A stretch of DNA of 64,000 bases. Origin: Nitzschia sp. DOCU1 (Eukaryota; Bacillariophyta; Bacillariophyceae; Bacillariales; Bacillariaceae). The translations under genes were made by a program, and so were the position numbers. The DNA is taken from contig OX595986.1 in the NCBI GenBank assembly GCA_951394045.1, positions 434,001 through 498,000 of the forward strand, in the 5' to 3' direction. Positions 27,107 to 38,048 of this stretch are shown here, in pieces. The stretch's first letter is position 1. Each line of letters opens with the position of its first letter. The notes below the pieces were generated by a model. That model was given only the letters and a program-made list of their open reading frames with translations. It was not told the DNA's origin and searched no databases.

Positions 27107-28450
27107 ATGTCTTCTGAGCGAAGTTATGCAACTACTCTGGCTTACACGGCGGCTGCCATTGTGGTGGCCAGAGCCACGTGGCGACAAACTCCGGATTGGA
27201 TCAAGAAAAGTATATCCGGGATTGACGACGACGATGAACATGGCGACGCCAACGACAAACTGGCGACGCCTTTTGCGGTTTGGAAGAAGATCAACGAAGT
27301 CATGAGCCTGGCATACAAGTTGAGTGAAGATTTGCTGGATGATGACTTGCCGACACACAAGTTGTATTGCTGTTTTATCAGCTTGATTCACTTGATGAAT
27401 GAAATCGATGCCAATGATCCGCAATGGAGAGAATCATATTTTTCCAAAGACGGAAAGGATGTACCCGAGGAAGAATTGGAAGTCCTGACGAAATACCTGG
27501 ATTTGGCAGAGTGGGCGTATCTGGGAAGCCAGATTGGAGTTGAAAAGCTATTGCGACCGCTGGGATATAAATTAATCCGCTTTGACGATGCCACGGAACC
27601 GGGCCGAGTCGGTCACTACATTGCGGTCCATCACGTCAAGAAAGAAGTCGTTATTGCTATCAAGGGAACTTCGACTTTGTCAGATGTTCTGACTGATATT
27701 ATTGGCAAAGCAATTCCGCATACTGTGGAAGGCGGACAGGAAATTCGATTCCACGAGGGAATGTACACTGCAGCTCAGTTGCTCTTGGAAGAGACGATGC
27801 ACTTGATTGAAAAGTTTTTTGTCCCACAAGGCTACAAACTCTTTATTTGTGGTCATTCACTGGGGGCGGGGGTCAGTAGCTTGTTGGGGATGTTCATTCG
27901 ACAACACCTCCCCACCTTGCCTCTTCAAGTCTACGCCTTTGCGACTCCTGCCTGTTGTTCCTTTGATGCTAGTTTGAATTGCAAAGACTACATCACCTCG
28001 GTTGTGAATAACAATGACTGTGTGCCGCGCTTGTCCCTTATGAATCTACGAACCTTGAACAAACTTCTCGCCTTGATGAATAAGAAACTGGACGAGAAAG
28101 GAATCAGCCCCGACAGTTTTGCCGGGGCTAAGCGGTACTTGAAGGACCTGATGCACATCGACTCAAGACTACTCATGAAGCCATCCGAATTGACCAAATT
28201 CTTGGACGCTCGTTTTGCGGAACCCCGGAGCGATAGATTCTTAGATTTGGAACTTTACGTCCCAGGTCGAGTGGTTTCTGTCTGGCAGCATGTGAACGAT
28301 CCCACCAGGGTAGGCGGCAAAGTGACTGATGGGCAGTCGCAAGTCTTGAAGCAAATTTTTGTGGAAACCAATATGATATCGGATCATTCTTGTGATTCGT
28401 ATCGGGCCAATATACTACACTTGTTGGAACAAACGGCAAACACAATCTAG
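27107..28450 (+). CDS. Class 3 (diacylglycerol-type) lipase (447 aa)
   Basis: ATG start, intronless. A short hydrophobic N-terminus (TLAYTAAAIVVARA) may be a weak anchor. The alpha/beta-hydrolase core shows VVIAIKGTSTLSDVLTDI (181-198), a lid region, and the nucleophile elbow KLFICGHSLGAGVSSLL with Ser near 251. VVNNNDCVPRLS supplies the likely Asp (about 304) and MISDHSCDSYRANI the likely His (about 427). The order and spacing match lipase class 3 proteins related to sn-1-specific diacylglycerol lipases. It probably hydrolyses acylglycerols or galactolipids; the substrate is unproved. The neighbours are unrelated. Confidence 0.9.
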   Translation: MSSERSYATTLAYTAAAIVVARATWRQTPDWIKKSISGIDDDDEHGDANDKLATPFAVWKKINEVMSLAYKLSEDLLDDDLPTHKLYCCFISLIHLMNEIDANDPQWRESYFSKDGKDVPEEELEVLTKYLDLAEWAYLGSQIGVEKLLRPLGYKLIRFDDATEPGRVGHYIAVHHVKKEVVIAIKGTSTLSDVLTDIIGKAIPHTVEGGQEIRFHEGMYTAAQLLLEETMHLIEKFFVPQGYKLFICGHSLGAGVSSLLGMFIRQHLPTLPLQVYAFATPACCSFDASLNCKDYITSVVNNNDCVPRLSLMNLRTLNKLLALMNKKLDEKGISPDSFAGAKRYLKDLMHIDSRLLMKPSELTKFLDARFAEPRSDRFLDLELYVPGRVVSVWQHVNDPTRVGGKVTDGQSQVLKQIFVETNMISDHSCDSYRANILHLLEQTANTI

Positions 28451-28802
28451 CTACTCTACATGCGACAAATAGAAGAGCTGACAAAAGTCAATTTCTACAA
28501 GACCATGTGAATTCATGAAAGTTATGGCCAGTACTACCTCGTTCTTAACTTTAAGTAGAGGATGCCCTGGTAGCTTCTGCTGCCAATCTTGGCGCAACGT
28601 GTCGACAGTTGCCATGTTGTTTATCTGGAAGATCTTTGATGACTGGATGGTAGCAAGTACCGGTACGTCGCAGCTTGTCAAATGGTTCTAGAAGGGGTGT
28701 CACGGCCGTTGATTTGCTCCCATTCGGGCCCGGTGTAGTGATAGATATACTCAGTAGTAGATGATGCCCCCACGCATAGATCGCCCTGCATATTCGTTGA
28801 CC
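28451..28802. other. Convergent 3' flanks, no gene seen
   Basis: Between the lipase (+) and the light-harvesting gene (-). A GTACCGGTAC palindrome lies at 28657-28666. Confidence 0.5.
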
Positions 28803-29411
28803 TTAGAAAGCCTTCAATATTCCCTTTACCACTCCTTGATAAGACTCGGTATTCACTTGAATATCCCGAATGACATAATACAGCATGACTAGCATGGCTA
28901 ATCGACCATTTTCCAGTTCACTGACCAGCGATCGTTCATTGCGGCCCTTATCGCGGATTCCCAGGTATCCGACGCCATAGTCGCCAGGCATGTCGGTGGG
29001 ATTCACTTGCACTAGCACGAACGTTTCGAGGACGCCACAAATGGCAATGAATTTGTATATATCTGTCAGCGGCCAGTCTTTTAATAGTTGATAAATGGGT
29101 GGTAACTGGCCTTTGCGAACAATCTCCAGCAAGCCCCCATCGCTGATTGTGACCAATGACACCCAAGAATACACAAAGCCGACCATGGCCACGCGACCGT
29201 GTTTCAATTCTGCTTCTCGATATCTTGCAAAGTTTTCATCAGAAGCTAGACCAAGAGGATCAAAGTAGAAGTTCTCGCGTTGGAACAATAAGGACAAGGT
29301 TGGACTGCAGCCGAGTTCTTCCTGCAGTGTCACCGGGGAGGTGTTAAAGGCTCTGGCCGGCTGTACCAGCATCAAGAGCAACCACGCCCGTGCGCTTTTG
29401 AAACGAAACAT
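28803..29411 (-). CDS. Divergent FCP/LHC light-harvesting protein (202 aa)
   Basis: The frame extends upstream to 29501, but the ATG at 29411 starts the best presequence: MFRFKSARAWLLLML then QPARAFNTSP, where ARAF is the ASAF-like plastid cleavage site. Helix 1 has the chlorophyll-binding motif FARYREAELKHGRVAMVG (residues 61-78, ligands Glu 67 and His 71). The middle helix is DIYKFIAICGVLETFVLV (117-134). Helix 3 is SELENGRLAMLVML (164-177). It binds chlorophyll a/c and fucoxanthin in the thylakoid by family analogy. The regions between the helices are poorly conserved relative to the common Lhcf proteins, so I call it an atypical member rather than naming a subclass. Confidence 0.85.
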   Translation of the reverse strand: MFRFKSARAWLLLMLVQPARAFNTSPVTLQEELGCSPTLSLLFQRENFYFDPLGLASDENFARYREAELKHGRVAMVGFVYSWVSLVTISDGGLLEIVRKGQLPPIYQLLKDWPLTDIYKFIAICGVLETFVLVQVNPTDMPGDYGVGYLGIRDKGRNERSLVSELENGRLAMLVMLYYVIRDIQVNTESYQGVVKGILKAF

Positions 29412-29908
29412 TACTGCCTTCTCAATGCAAGAGATGATTGTGGCTGACGACGACGAGAGGAAATAATCTATGCGGCGGTGCCATCCATTGTCGATGAACA
29501 TCCATCATGGTGTCGGCGAGTACAAAGAGGGGGTCTATTTTTTCGAAATCCCACCGGCTCTCTCGTCGTCGCATCGTCACGCGTGCGCGCATGTCAGAAC
29601 GAACAAAATTTCCAAAAGATCGACCACATCGACTGATGATTGGCTTGTGACGTGGCCCCCACTGGAACGTTCGCGTTGGTCCATCTTCCCTTTTTTGGAG
29701 CTTTCGAGATCTAGGTGCCGTTGCGCCATGGCGCCATGGCGCACTCCCCTCTCCCATTTTGCTTCCGCCCTCCATTACACGCCGCAGCGCGACGACAACT
29801 CTCATCGCAGTACTCGGTCGCAATATAGGGCTACTACACCGCCCATTACCATTGTTAGGGTCGGATCATCAGCGCCAGTGAATCGTCTCGTTATTTTATT
29901 CATTCAGG
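29412..29908. promoter_or_regulatory. Divergent promoter between the LHC and PEX22 genes
   Basis: About 500 bp between two divergent start codons. It contains a perfect 20-base palindrome at 29723-29742 (GCGCCATG repeated around GCGC), about 170 bp from the PEX22 start. No separate gene is supported; the opposed ORFs here read through this GC-rich stretch. Confidence 0.5.
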
Positions 29909-30769
29909 ATGGAGAATGAAGAAAGCTTTTCCAGTGGAACGGCGTTGCTATTTGCCGTAATCAGTTTTGTCCTTTACTGGCTCTTCTTACGACCGACAGC
30001 GGCTCCTGTGGATCCTCGAACGGCAACTCCAGCGACAACAACAACGACAACTTCGACGCCACGTACGGTACGGCCTCGACCGCGACCCGTTCCACCGGAC
30101 GCTCCACATGTTGCTCCTACTCCAGCTACGATGATGCTAAGTGACGTGGCGGTGGAAATATTGAACGAATGTCAGGCAAAACCGAGTCATGTGGTAACCT
30201 CGGTATCTGCGACGGGTTTGGGAGGATCCAATGTCATTTTGAGTGAGAGTGGTCTGGTGGCATTTTCTCATACTCAGGCAGCCTCGGTCGTGGCTGCGGA
30301 GGCAGCGGCTACAGTACGACAAGAACGCGCCAAAATTCTAAGTCGTCTCTGTGCGGGAGGAGGAGTATCCCCACCGCCCTCCAAAGGTTCCACTTTGGTC
30401 CTGTCGATTTCGCAAGCGGATATGAATCATGCGGATACGCTGCGACGGGTGTTGTATGCGCTGGGAACATTTTACAATCTAGTGGTGATTGTGGCCGTAG
30501 GAGGGGATGGCAGCAGCAAGTCGGAGAAGGACTTGAAATCCAGTTTGGTAGAGCAACTATTACAATCGACAGATACAAGGCTTACAGAACAAGTTTTGCC
30601 GTCACATCGAGTTATTCTGGCGTCGACAGTCACTGGACGGGTGGCATTGGTCCGCCAATTGAATAAGGTGGCCATGGTCGTTGATTGGGATCCAGAGGTG
30701 GAAACGCAATTGAAACGATTTGGATACAAAGTATCTCTGGTGCCGGAATGGAGCAGATTGCTAGAATAG
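29909..30769 (+). CDS. PEX22: PEX22-like peroxisome biogenesis protein (286 aa)
   Basis: ATG start, intronless. An N-terminal membrane anchor (ALLFAVISFVLYWLFL, about 12-27) is followed by a Pro/Thr-rich linker and a soluble domain from about residue 75. The diagnostic end is SHRVILASTVTGRVALVRQLNKV...VDWDPEVETQLKRFGYKVSLVP, a pattern shared with plant and fungal Pex22. Before it lie a STLVLSISQADM stretch and a VVIVAVGGDG stretch of the same Rossmann-like fold. Pex22 anchors the ubiquitin-conjugating enzyme Pex4 at the peroxisome so that the import receptor Pex5 can be recycled. It shares a divergent promoter with the LHC gene. Pex4 is not in this window. Confidence 0.85.
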   Translation: MENEESFSSGTALLFAVISFVLYWLFLRPTAAPVDPRTATPATTTTTTSTPRTVRPRPRPVPPDAPHVAPTPATMMLSDVAVEILNECQAKPSHVVTSVSATGLGGSNVILSESGLVAFSHTQAASVVAAEAAATVRQERAKILSRLCAGGGVSPPPSKGSTLVLSISQADMNHADTLRRVLYALGTFYNLVVIVAVGGDGSSKSEKDLKSSLVEQLLQSTDTRLTEQVLPSHRVILASTVTGRVALVRQLNKVAMVVDWDPEVETQLKRFGYKVSLVPEWSRLLE

Positions 30770-31212
30770 TCTATAGTATTAGTCTTGATCTAAAGTATCA
30801 ATGCCCATACGCTTCATCTTCTACAGACAGTGCCCTACTGAAGGTTAGAGAGTCCTTTGACGGTGGGGAGTTCAACCCAGCTGGTGGTTGCTATAACTAT
30901 GCCACCTCTTGCTCAACAAAATCGGGCACTCGGTCGGTCTGCAGTGTTAAACTAAGAGCCCTCCCTAAGGCAGGAATTGAAAGAGTTCAGATTGCTATGA
31001 AAAGATAAGAAGCAACTCAAGTCTGGGCGAAACTAATTTCGAGTAGAGTATTTTAGAGCTATGGATCGATCATTCTACAGTTAGAGCAACGAACCAGAAA
31101 AGAAGGAATCGATACTTCCACGCCATAACGGTATGGCAAGCCACAGCGTACCCATGGACGTCATTGCATAATCCACGCAAGACAACACCGAGCTAGTTGT
31201 AGAGCCTGGCGC
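30770..31212. other. Convergent 3' flanks, no gene seen
   Basis: Between PEX22 (+) and RanBP1 (-). Nothing recognisable. Confidence 0.5.
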
Positions 31213-32016
31213 TCATTCCTTGGATTCCTCCTCCTTGGTTGAAAGTCCAGCAAGTGCTTCGGCGGCCTCATCGGCAGCCTTACCGCCATCTTCACCAGGC
31301 TTGTCCTCTCCCGCCAGAAGTTTCTCCATCTCTACTTGACATTCCATGAACTTCGCCTTAAATTCCTGTGCCTTATCGGAATCAGCAAACCGCATGGCAA
31401 AGACAGTCTCTACCAGCTCACCTTCCGCAAAATCATATGCTGACCAGACCCACGATCGGTCGCTTCCGACATTTGGCTCCAATTTGATTCGAGGGTCCAG
31501 TGCGTGGTTTGCAATTACTTTCATCGTCTTCTCCTGGCGCATGAGCAATCGAAGGCGCTGGTGCTCTCGGTGTCGCAAGATGCGAGCCTCGCCAATGCCA
31601 CGCTCCTTCCACGTCTTGTTACCCGTGCCGACGTCCAGCATGGTTTCACCGTAAATGAAAAGCTTGGCACGAACTCCAAAGAGTACCTCTTCATCTTCTT
31701 CACCCGACTTGACTTCGACTTCTTCAAGTTTCACCTGCAAGAGAGGAAAGAAATAGGAAGAAGTGAGAAATATCGTTTCGGAAATAGACGAGGTTCATGG
31801 CATTGTTTCGCCAAATTTCGGCATATCCTCGCATTGCTCATGCCATCGGCGGCATCACTCGGAGTCCTGCGTACAAAACCCTACGGGAGTCCCGTGCGCG
31901 ATGCGCCTACTCACCACCGGTTCGAAGTGGGCCGTGCTTTCCTCCTCTTTGGGAGCATCTCCATCGTCGGCCTCAGGAGCATTGGTTTCGTCGGCCTTGA
32001 CTTCTTCTTCACTCAT
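31213..32016 (-). CDS. RANBP1: RanBP1, Ran-binding protein 1, 2 exons (207 aa)
   Basis: Exon 1 is 31915-32016 (MSEEEVKADETNAPEADDGD... ending HFEPV). The intron is 31735-31914 (180 nt; GTGAGT...TTGCAG on the minus strand, phase 0). Exon 2 is 31213-31734. The joint gives HFEPVVKLEEVEVKSGEEDE, the start of the Ran-binding domain. The rest is canonical: VLFGVRAKLFIYG, WKERGIGEARILRH, RLLMRQEKTMKVIANH, SWVWSAYDFAEGE, ETVFAMRFADSDKAQEFK. RanBP1 binds Ran-GTP and assists RanGAP in recycling nuclear transport complexes. The C-terminus is acidic and Ala-rich, as in many homologs. Confidence 0.95.
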
Positions 32017-33697
32017 GATTGTCTTTGCAAACGGTTTGGGCAATGGAAGTGGCTATTGCGTACTACGGCAGGGGAAATGACCGTCGTGCAACAAGGGTGC
32101 TTTCCGCCGAGAGATGGCAGCCACACAACGAGGCGAGGCGAGAGAGGGCAATGATCCGGTCGGTCCCCCGACCGTCACCGTCGGTGCAGTTCGAGCGAGC
32201 GCCAGTGCGCGACGCGCATCTTTACGAAAAATGGGGCATGCAAAGATTGGGAACAACTCCCCCTTTTGACCTCTTCCATCTCCCCGGAAAATTACTGCGT
32301 TCAAAATCTATACGACTCATTCGAATGACCTTGGGGGGGGGAGTGCGTGTTTAAGACAGTCGAATGATCAGGTGGTGGAACCGAACCGCCATCATCATGT
32401 ACGTGCGTGTGCGATGTTCAATGACACTAAACTGAATTATTGAGACAACGAACAAATCGCTTATAATTACGCAGTGGAGTTTTAACACCCCAGCGAACCG
32501 AGCGACCGAGGTACCTGGTGCAGGACGGCGATTGAATTATGAGAAAAAGGAGAAAAAATGTCAACGTGGTTCATATTCCCAAAATAGCGTACCTGGTATG
32601 AACGTGCCTTCATTTGAGTTTGTGCCCCTGCTGTACCTTGGAGTACCGTCCAGCGCACTACAGTGCACTACCATAGTGGAACAGTGACCACTGAGCCAAG
32701 ACGTCTTAAATAGACATCATGATGAATGACGATGGGAATCGTCGGCGGTTGATGATGATGGCTTGCCATCACTGCTTTTGTCAGCTGTACGTGTGAGCAG
32801 ATGGGATATTAATTGGAATAGCGTGTTAACATACTGCTTACTTAACGTCACCTTAAACCAGTATAAAACTCAAACAGACACTTTTTCCGCCTGTACATTT
32901 AAACACTATCACGACGAATGGCGACATACATCTTGAAGAAAATATTCTACGATACCGCCCGCGGTCCATCCGTTTTATGACCACGGCCTAATTTTCACCA
33001 CGACGGTGAAGGGCAATAATTAGAGTGAACGTTCAGAAGACATAGTGAGCGGAGAATCAAGATTTTGGAATTGAGGGCTTGGGTTCAGAAGAAGTGCAAT
33101 TAAATCGGAGGAAACAATGACACAAGGAAAAAGAGGCCTTGTCCTTCCGATCTGAGTATTGCCTCGCGGAATACTGCGCGACTGAAGGGCCATTCTTTTA
33201 GAATTTAGGACCTATGCAACCCGGCGCTATTGTTCGTTTCCAAGGGGCAATAATAATAGCCCCCCATCAGTCTTGCATAGCCCTTCATTTCGTTCGGCAG
33301 TCTTCTTCCGTCATCTTAAGCGTCCTTTCGCATTGCTTATGGACTGCACTTGTTTTCGCTATCTTAAGAAGCAAAAATGTGTATTTTTGTCCAGCACGTT
33401 AAGTAGTGTGGACTCCACAGATTTAAAAGCATTAAATAAACTTCATTTGTTATACCGACCATTCTTTTGTCCGGGGAAGCGTTAGCCACAGGGTTGGAAA
33501 CTCACGTCCGATCAAGGGCATATTACATTAGTGCTAGAAAAGACATATGATCGGTGTTTCGATTCCGTCCAGCTGTACTTTTCATTTTGGTTAGGCGGCC
33601 CTTCACATCCTGGTGTTCGTGTCAGCTTCCAAACTAGAGTTACAAGAGCCCAAACCGACAGCCTTGAATATCCTGTCTGTCACTAAAAAATTGCCGG
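32017..33697. other. 1.7 kb divergent intergenic region, no gene seen
   Basis: Between RanBP1 (-) and the heat shock factor gene (+). It includes a G-run at 32332-32341, a TACCTGGTA site at 32590-32598, and a GATGATGATG microsatellite near 32740. No ORF is convincing. Confidence 0.5.
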
Positions 33698-35304
33698 ATG
33701 CTACTGATGATGGAACGTATTGGTCATGCTCTGGGCAACGACTTCAGGGAACAGGAGGACGACGGTAAGGAAAGCCACGACGAGACGCCCCATTTTGCAT
33801 CGAGGCCACAAAGTGACATGCAAGCAGTTCAGTTTGGAGCGGGTGCCCGAGGGCCCATCGGGGGGGGTGCGGCGTTCGTCGGTTCCTCTTCCCTGTCTGA
33901 TTACAGCGGGAAGATTGCAGTGAGGTTTGGGACAGATCCATTTTCGACGGACCTGCTGCCTGAGACGATGAAATCTGCCTTGCCGCCTTCAGCAACGAGG
34001 ACCGTGCGACCCTTCCCAATGCCCGACATCTACAGTCGATCACCAGGGATGTCCAGACCTACCCTGAAGATGTCCGTCTTACAGACGAATACATCCCCGA
34101 TGCAATACCCAACTGAGCGTGCAGTGCCGTCCTCAGCGGGGATGCGGCGTCTTGACCCGTCGATGTATCTCACGCAATCCCCGCTCCAGGATCCGGAGAA
34201 GACTTCTCACAAAGATGCTGAACTGGATATGAATCTACCATTTCCTGTTAAGTTGCACTACATTTTATCAAACCCAAAGTATCAGGACTGTGTTGCATGG
34301 CTTCCACACGGACGTGGGTGGAGGATTTTGAAACCAAAAGCATTTGAGAAACGACTTATCCCCAAGTTCTTTCGCAGCGCGAAATACGCATCGTTCATGC
34401 GACAGGTAAGAACATCGAAACGATCCCTTCAGGTCGCCTTGCACTTTTCTGAATTTCTTTTCTCTATTGTTACAGGTGAATGGCTGGGCCTTTACTAGGA
34501 TAACAGAAGGGCCGGACCTGAATGCTTACTATCACGAGGTACGTATTAGTTGCGCGTTCATAATACCTTCATTGTTGCCGGTGCTAATCTATGAATTGTG
34601 GGTTACTTGCCGTCTTGCTTTCGTGACCGCATGGACATTAGATGTTTTTAAGAGGAATTCCAGAGCTATCGTTGAAGATGAAACGACCGCCCAAGGTAAA
34701 GAATGCAGCATCAGCAGCGCGAAATGCAGCGGGGGCCGCGACGGGGACGCCGGACTTTTATCGGATTGAGAAGTTTGCACCTCTGCCGCCATCGGTACCA
34801 TTCAAGCCTGTGGTACAGGTGACAAACACGGTCTCTCCTGGTGTAGAAGCAACGCCACGGTATCTCATTCAGCCTTTGAATGCAGAGGGTAAGGTCGATG
34901 AGTTGGAGGACATTTCTGTAGCCGGAGGGGTTGCCGACGATGAGCAGGTAGTTGCGATTGTATCCAGCACGCCTTTCGTTGACCCATTTCAAGACGAAAT
35001 ATTCGGGATCGGAGATATTGCGAAGCGGAACCAAGGGGAGGTTTCGAATGTTGGCTCGGCCGGAGAGGATGCCTTGAACAACCCCCACCGTGTCACTTCT
35101 CAAGGAAGGCAATTATCAGCAACGTCGTCGTCGACTCCTGGTGCTGCACCGACATCTTCTTCTTCAGCAGAAGAGGTGACAATGGATCATACGAATCTGA
35201 CATTGAGCAAAGCAGACATCCACTATCTTTCGCACCAGAACCAGATCCTGAAGTCGTTGTTCGAGCAACGCACACAAACGGAGGATCAGGAGAGCAACGA
35301 CTGA
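33698..35304 (+). CDS. Heat-shock-factor-type transcription factor, 3 exons (477 aa)
   Basis: Exons are 33698-34405, 34476-34538 and 34642-35304. Intron 1 (70 nt) and intron 2 (103 nt) are GT-AG, phase 0, and the spliced frame stays open. The DNA-binding domain spans about residues 180-270 and is split by both introns: FPVKLHYILSNPKYQDCVAWLPHGRGWRI, FEKRLIPKFF..AKYASFMRQ, then VNGWAFTRI in the 21-codon middle exon and MFLRGIPELSLKMKRPP in the third. The N-terminus is long and disordered. The C-terminus has a helical end (ADIHYLSHQNQILKSLFEQ) that could be an oligomerisation heptad. Diatoms have many such HSFs; the target genes cannot be inferred here. Confidence 0.9.
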
Positions 35305-36419
35305 GAAACTCAGCACGTCCCCCCTGACAAGAACATCAATACGAATTCACGACAAACCCTAGTATGCCATCGCGGCCTGGCGACTGGAAGCCTCCGACGG
35401 CATTCGTCTAGTCGCTGCTCTACAAGAACTCGCGGTAGTTCATCGAAACACTTCTTCTTCCCTGCTGCTTGATGTACCACACCAGCAGCAGCGACGCTAT
35501 TGAATACAATTGGTGCTCCTCTCGTCGTTTTATACCAACGTCGCGTGCCCGTGTGGTACTGGGATTGCTGTTGCTGATCCGTTGGGAGGGTCCTCAGATC
35601 ATTTGGCGGCAGGGCTGTGCTTGGGTCGTTGACAAGTTCTACGGACGAGGAGGAGGAGGAGGATGACCACGAGCAGGTTACCGAGGGGGAGGAGTAGTAG
35701 TAGTCGCTCCTCCCGCTGTCGTGCAGCACGGCGAGGAGGACGTAGTACAGCTAGTAGTACTAGTAGGCCTCAATCGAGCGAAGCAAGTTGTTGTTGGACG
35801 AGTAAGATTTTCAAGTAATACTCTCTAGAGAGCTCGTCTACGCACACTCCTGCAAGTAAAAACTACTAGCTACTAGTCGTAGTAACATTGTTAGCTGAAT
35901 GCGCCGGATGACTACTACTAGTACTAGATCGGAGGAGGAGCAACAAGAGTAATTGAATACTCCTCTACTAGTATCTACTACTAGTAGTATTCCGGATGAA
36001 GCAAGCTAGCTTCCCCCCCAGAGAGCATTAGAGCTCCGCTACCGGTACTACTGCTATGAGCTCAACCGGTATTCACAATCTGTGTTCTTCGTCCAAGACG
36101 TTCGCAGACAGACAGACCAAACACGACTCGCAAACTATGGAGCTGATGGCGTCCCAAGACATGTCATGTCACACACTTTCGTGGCAGCATTCTCTTCGCC
36201 GGCTTCGCTCACGTAGGAAATGGGCGAACTCTTGATGGGACTCCAGACTGTTTTGGTAGCAATTTTACAGGATCCGGAAGGAGGCAGCTTTGCCCAACCA
36301 GATGGGTATTCATCATCCTGCAAAACCACATCTTCTTTCTATTGTTGGCATATATCGTCCTCACTGCTAGCTGGTATCGCTGTTGCCGTTTACTCTTTTG
36401 TTGAGGAGAGCGAGACACG
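35305..36419. other. 1.1 kb intergenic region with CTAGTA-type simple sequence
   Basis: Rich in short ACTAGTA/CTACTAGTAG-like runs (about 35685-36050) that are self-complementary. A TACCGGTA palindrome lies at 36040-36047. ORFs on either strand are simple-sequence artefacts. The end holds the promoter of the bestrophin gene. Confidence 0.5.
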
Positions 36420-37850
36420 ATGGCTGAAGATCAGAGAAACACAAACCCGCAGTCGCACAATGACGAAAGCAGCGGGGGCAAGCATCACCGTAAAGGACGA
36501 GTTATTCGAGCCTCTGTCAACACCGTTGGAAAGGTCGGCAAGGTTTCTGCCAAGGCGGTCGGAACGGCCGTCAAGACAGTTCTGCCGATAAAAAGCAAAC
36601 ATGACTTTCGATGGGAAGAGCTCCAGCGTATTGAAAAGAAGCGTCGAAACATTCTCAAGCGTGCCGAAGAACCCTTCTGGAAAACGCTTACGCACTGGGA
36701 CGGAACGGTACTCTCTCACCTCAGTTGTGACTCTGTGTTATGGATAACGATTGCACTGTATGTAGCAGTCAGAATAGCCGCTCGCGAGGGTCTTCCAGAT
36801 TATGTGGCGAGTCTGGACGCGGGACGAATGGGCATTGTCGGGGGGTTCTTGACCTTCTTCATTGTCTTCTATGTTAATCAGTCGCACAAGCGCTACTTTG
36901 GATTGTACAACCACAGCATGGCTTGCAAGGGACGCATCTTTGATGCCGCTACCATGGCACGCACTTGCCTTCCGCAGGAACGAGCATTGCGCCTTATCCG
37001 ATACATGAATGCCGCACATGCGGCCGCTTACGTTGGTCTCAGTGCGGTGTATCCTTCCGGAAGCTATTTTGATCACATCGAGAAAGACTTCCAGCTCCTC
37101 ACCCCCGAGGAACGAGTTCGAATGGACCAAATCAACCTTGATATGGGGGGCTCGGCCTACCGTGAATTGATTGTCTGGGCCATGATGGAAGTGGAATCTG
37201 CCAAGAAGAAAGGATTGCTAGACCCCGAGTTAGCGGCGATGCTTCGAACTGAGGTGCTCAAACTGAGGGCGGCTGCTGGACAACTATACAACGCTGCCGA
37301 TCAGCCTATTCCCTTCTTTTATGTACACTTCATCTGCCTCCTGACTGCCATGTATCTGCCGCTATTTGCAATCACTCAGGGCATCAACGCTGGAACAGGC
37401 GAAGATTCACACTGGGTTGTTGACGTCGTGGCTGGTCTGGTGGTTGTCCTACAATCGATCTTCGTTATTGGATTGCGTGTCCTTGGACAAAAGGTTTCCG
37501 ACCCGTACGGTGACGACTTGGTAGATCTTTCTGTCATGTTCTATATTCAATTCACTTGGCTGAATAGCAACCGCGTGTTGTTGAGCGATGCGCCGCCCGC
37601 CTCCGACTACGCTATCGAACATGATCTGGCACGTAATCGCATCACTGTTGGTGCTGCCTGGGATGCAGGTTCTGATCGTGGGCTTGGTTCCGCTGCAAAT
37701 AAAGAGGATGACAAGGGTGAGCCCGAGAACGATTCTCGTACCAACGACGACGACGACGACGAAAACAACAGCAGTTTCTCGTCAGGAATGAACGAGCAGA
37801 TGGGGTTCGGTCGATCTTCGGCAGAATCTCAGAGAGGTCGAAGGGTCTAG
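36420..37850 (+). CDS. Bestrophin-like anion channel (476 aa)
   Basis: ATG start, intronless. A basic, soluble N-terminus of about 90 residues precedes the membrane domain. Hydrophobic segments lie near 102-122 (SCDSVLWITIALYVAVRIA), 136-152 (FLTFFIVFYVNQSHKRYFGLY), about 295-320 (PIPFFYVHFICLLTAMYLPLF) and about 335-358 (VVAGLVVVLQSIFVIGLRV). VNQSHKRYFGLYN and the motif SDPYGDDLVDLSV correspond to bestrophin neck and Ca-clasp-like regions. Bestrophins pass chloride or bicarbonate; algal members have been linked to bicarbonate delivery at the thylakoid. No plastid presequence is seen here, so another membrane is likely. The C-terminus is acidic (DDDDDENN). Confidence 0.85.
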   Translation: MAEDQRNTNPQSHNDESSGGKHHRKGRVIRASVNTVGKVGKVSAKAVGTAVKTVLPIKSKHDFRWEELQRIEKKRRNILKRAEEPFWKTLTHWDGTVLSHLSCDSVLWITIALYVAVRIAAREGLPDYVASLDAGRMGIVGGFLTFFIVFYVNQSHKRYFGLYNHSMACKGRIFDAATMARTCLPQERALRLIRYMNAAHAAAYVGLSAVYPSGSYFDHIEKDFQLLTPEERVRMDQINLDMGGSAYRELIVWAMMEVESAKKKGLLDPELAAMLRTEVLKLRAAAGQLYNAADQPIPFFYVHFICLLTAMYLPLFAITQGINAGTGEDSHWVVDVVAGLVVVLQSIFVIGLRVLGQKVSDPYGDDLVDLSVMFYIQFTWLNSNRVLLSDAPPASDYAIEHDLARNRITVGAAWDAGSDRGLGSAANKEDDKGEPENDSRTNDDDDDENNSSFSSGMNEQMGFGRSSAESQRGRRV

Positions 37851-38048
37851 TAGAGGTGACGGTGTTATTTTCGTGGAAAATGTGCGATAACATGCTTGCT
37901 CGTCGATCGGAGAAGTGGAGAAGAACCAGTGTATAATAGGTATCCAATTATAGAATGTTACCTTACATGATCGGGATACATTAAATGACCCAATGGACGG
38001 CTCCAGATATTGGACACATATACGGGGGGCGGGCATTTACCCTTCACT

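Noticed and set aside
35310..35729. Minus-strand ORF rich in Ser runs
   Set aside because: Simple-sequence artefact (TCCTCC repeats).
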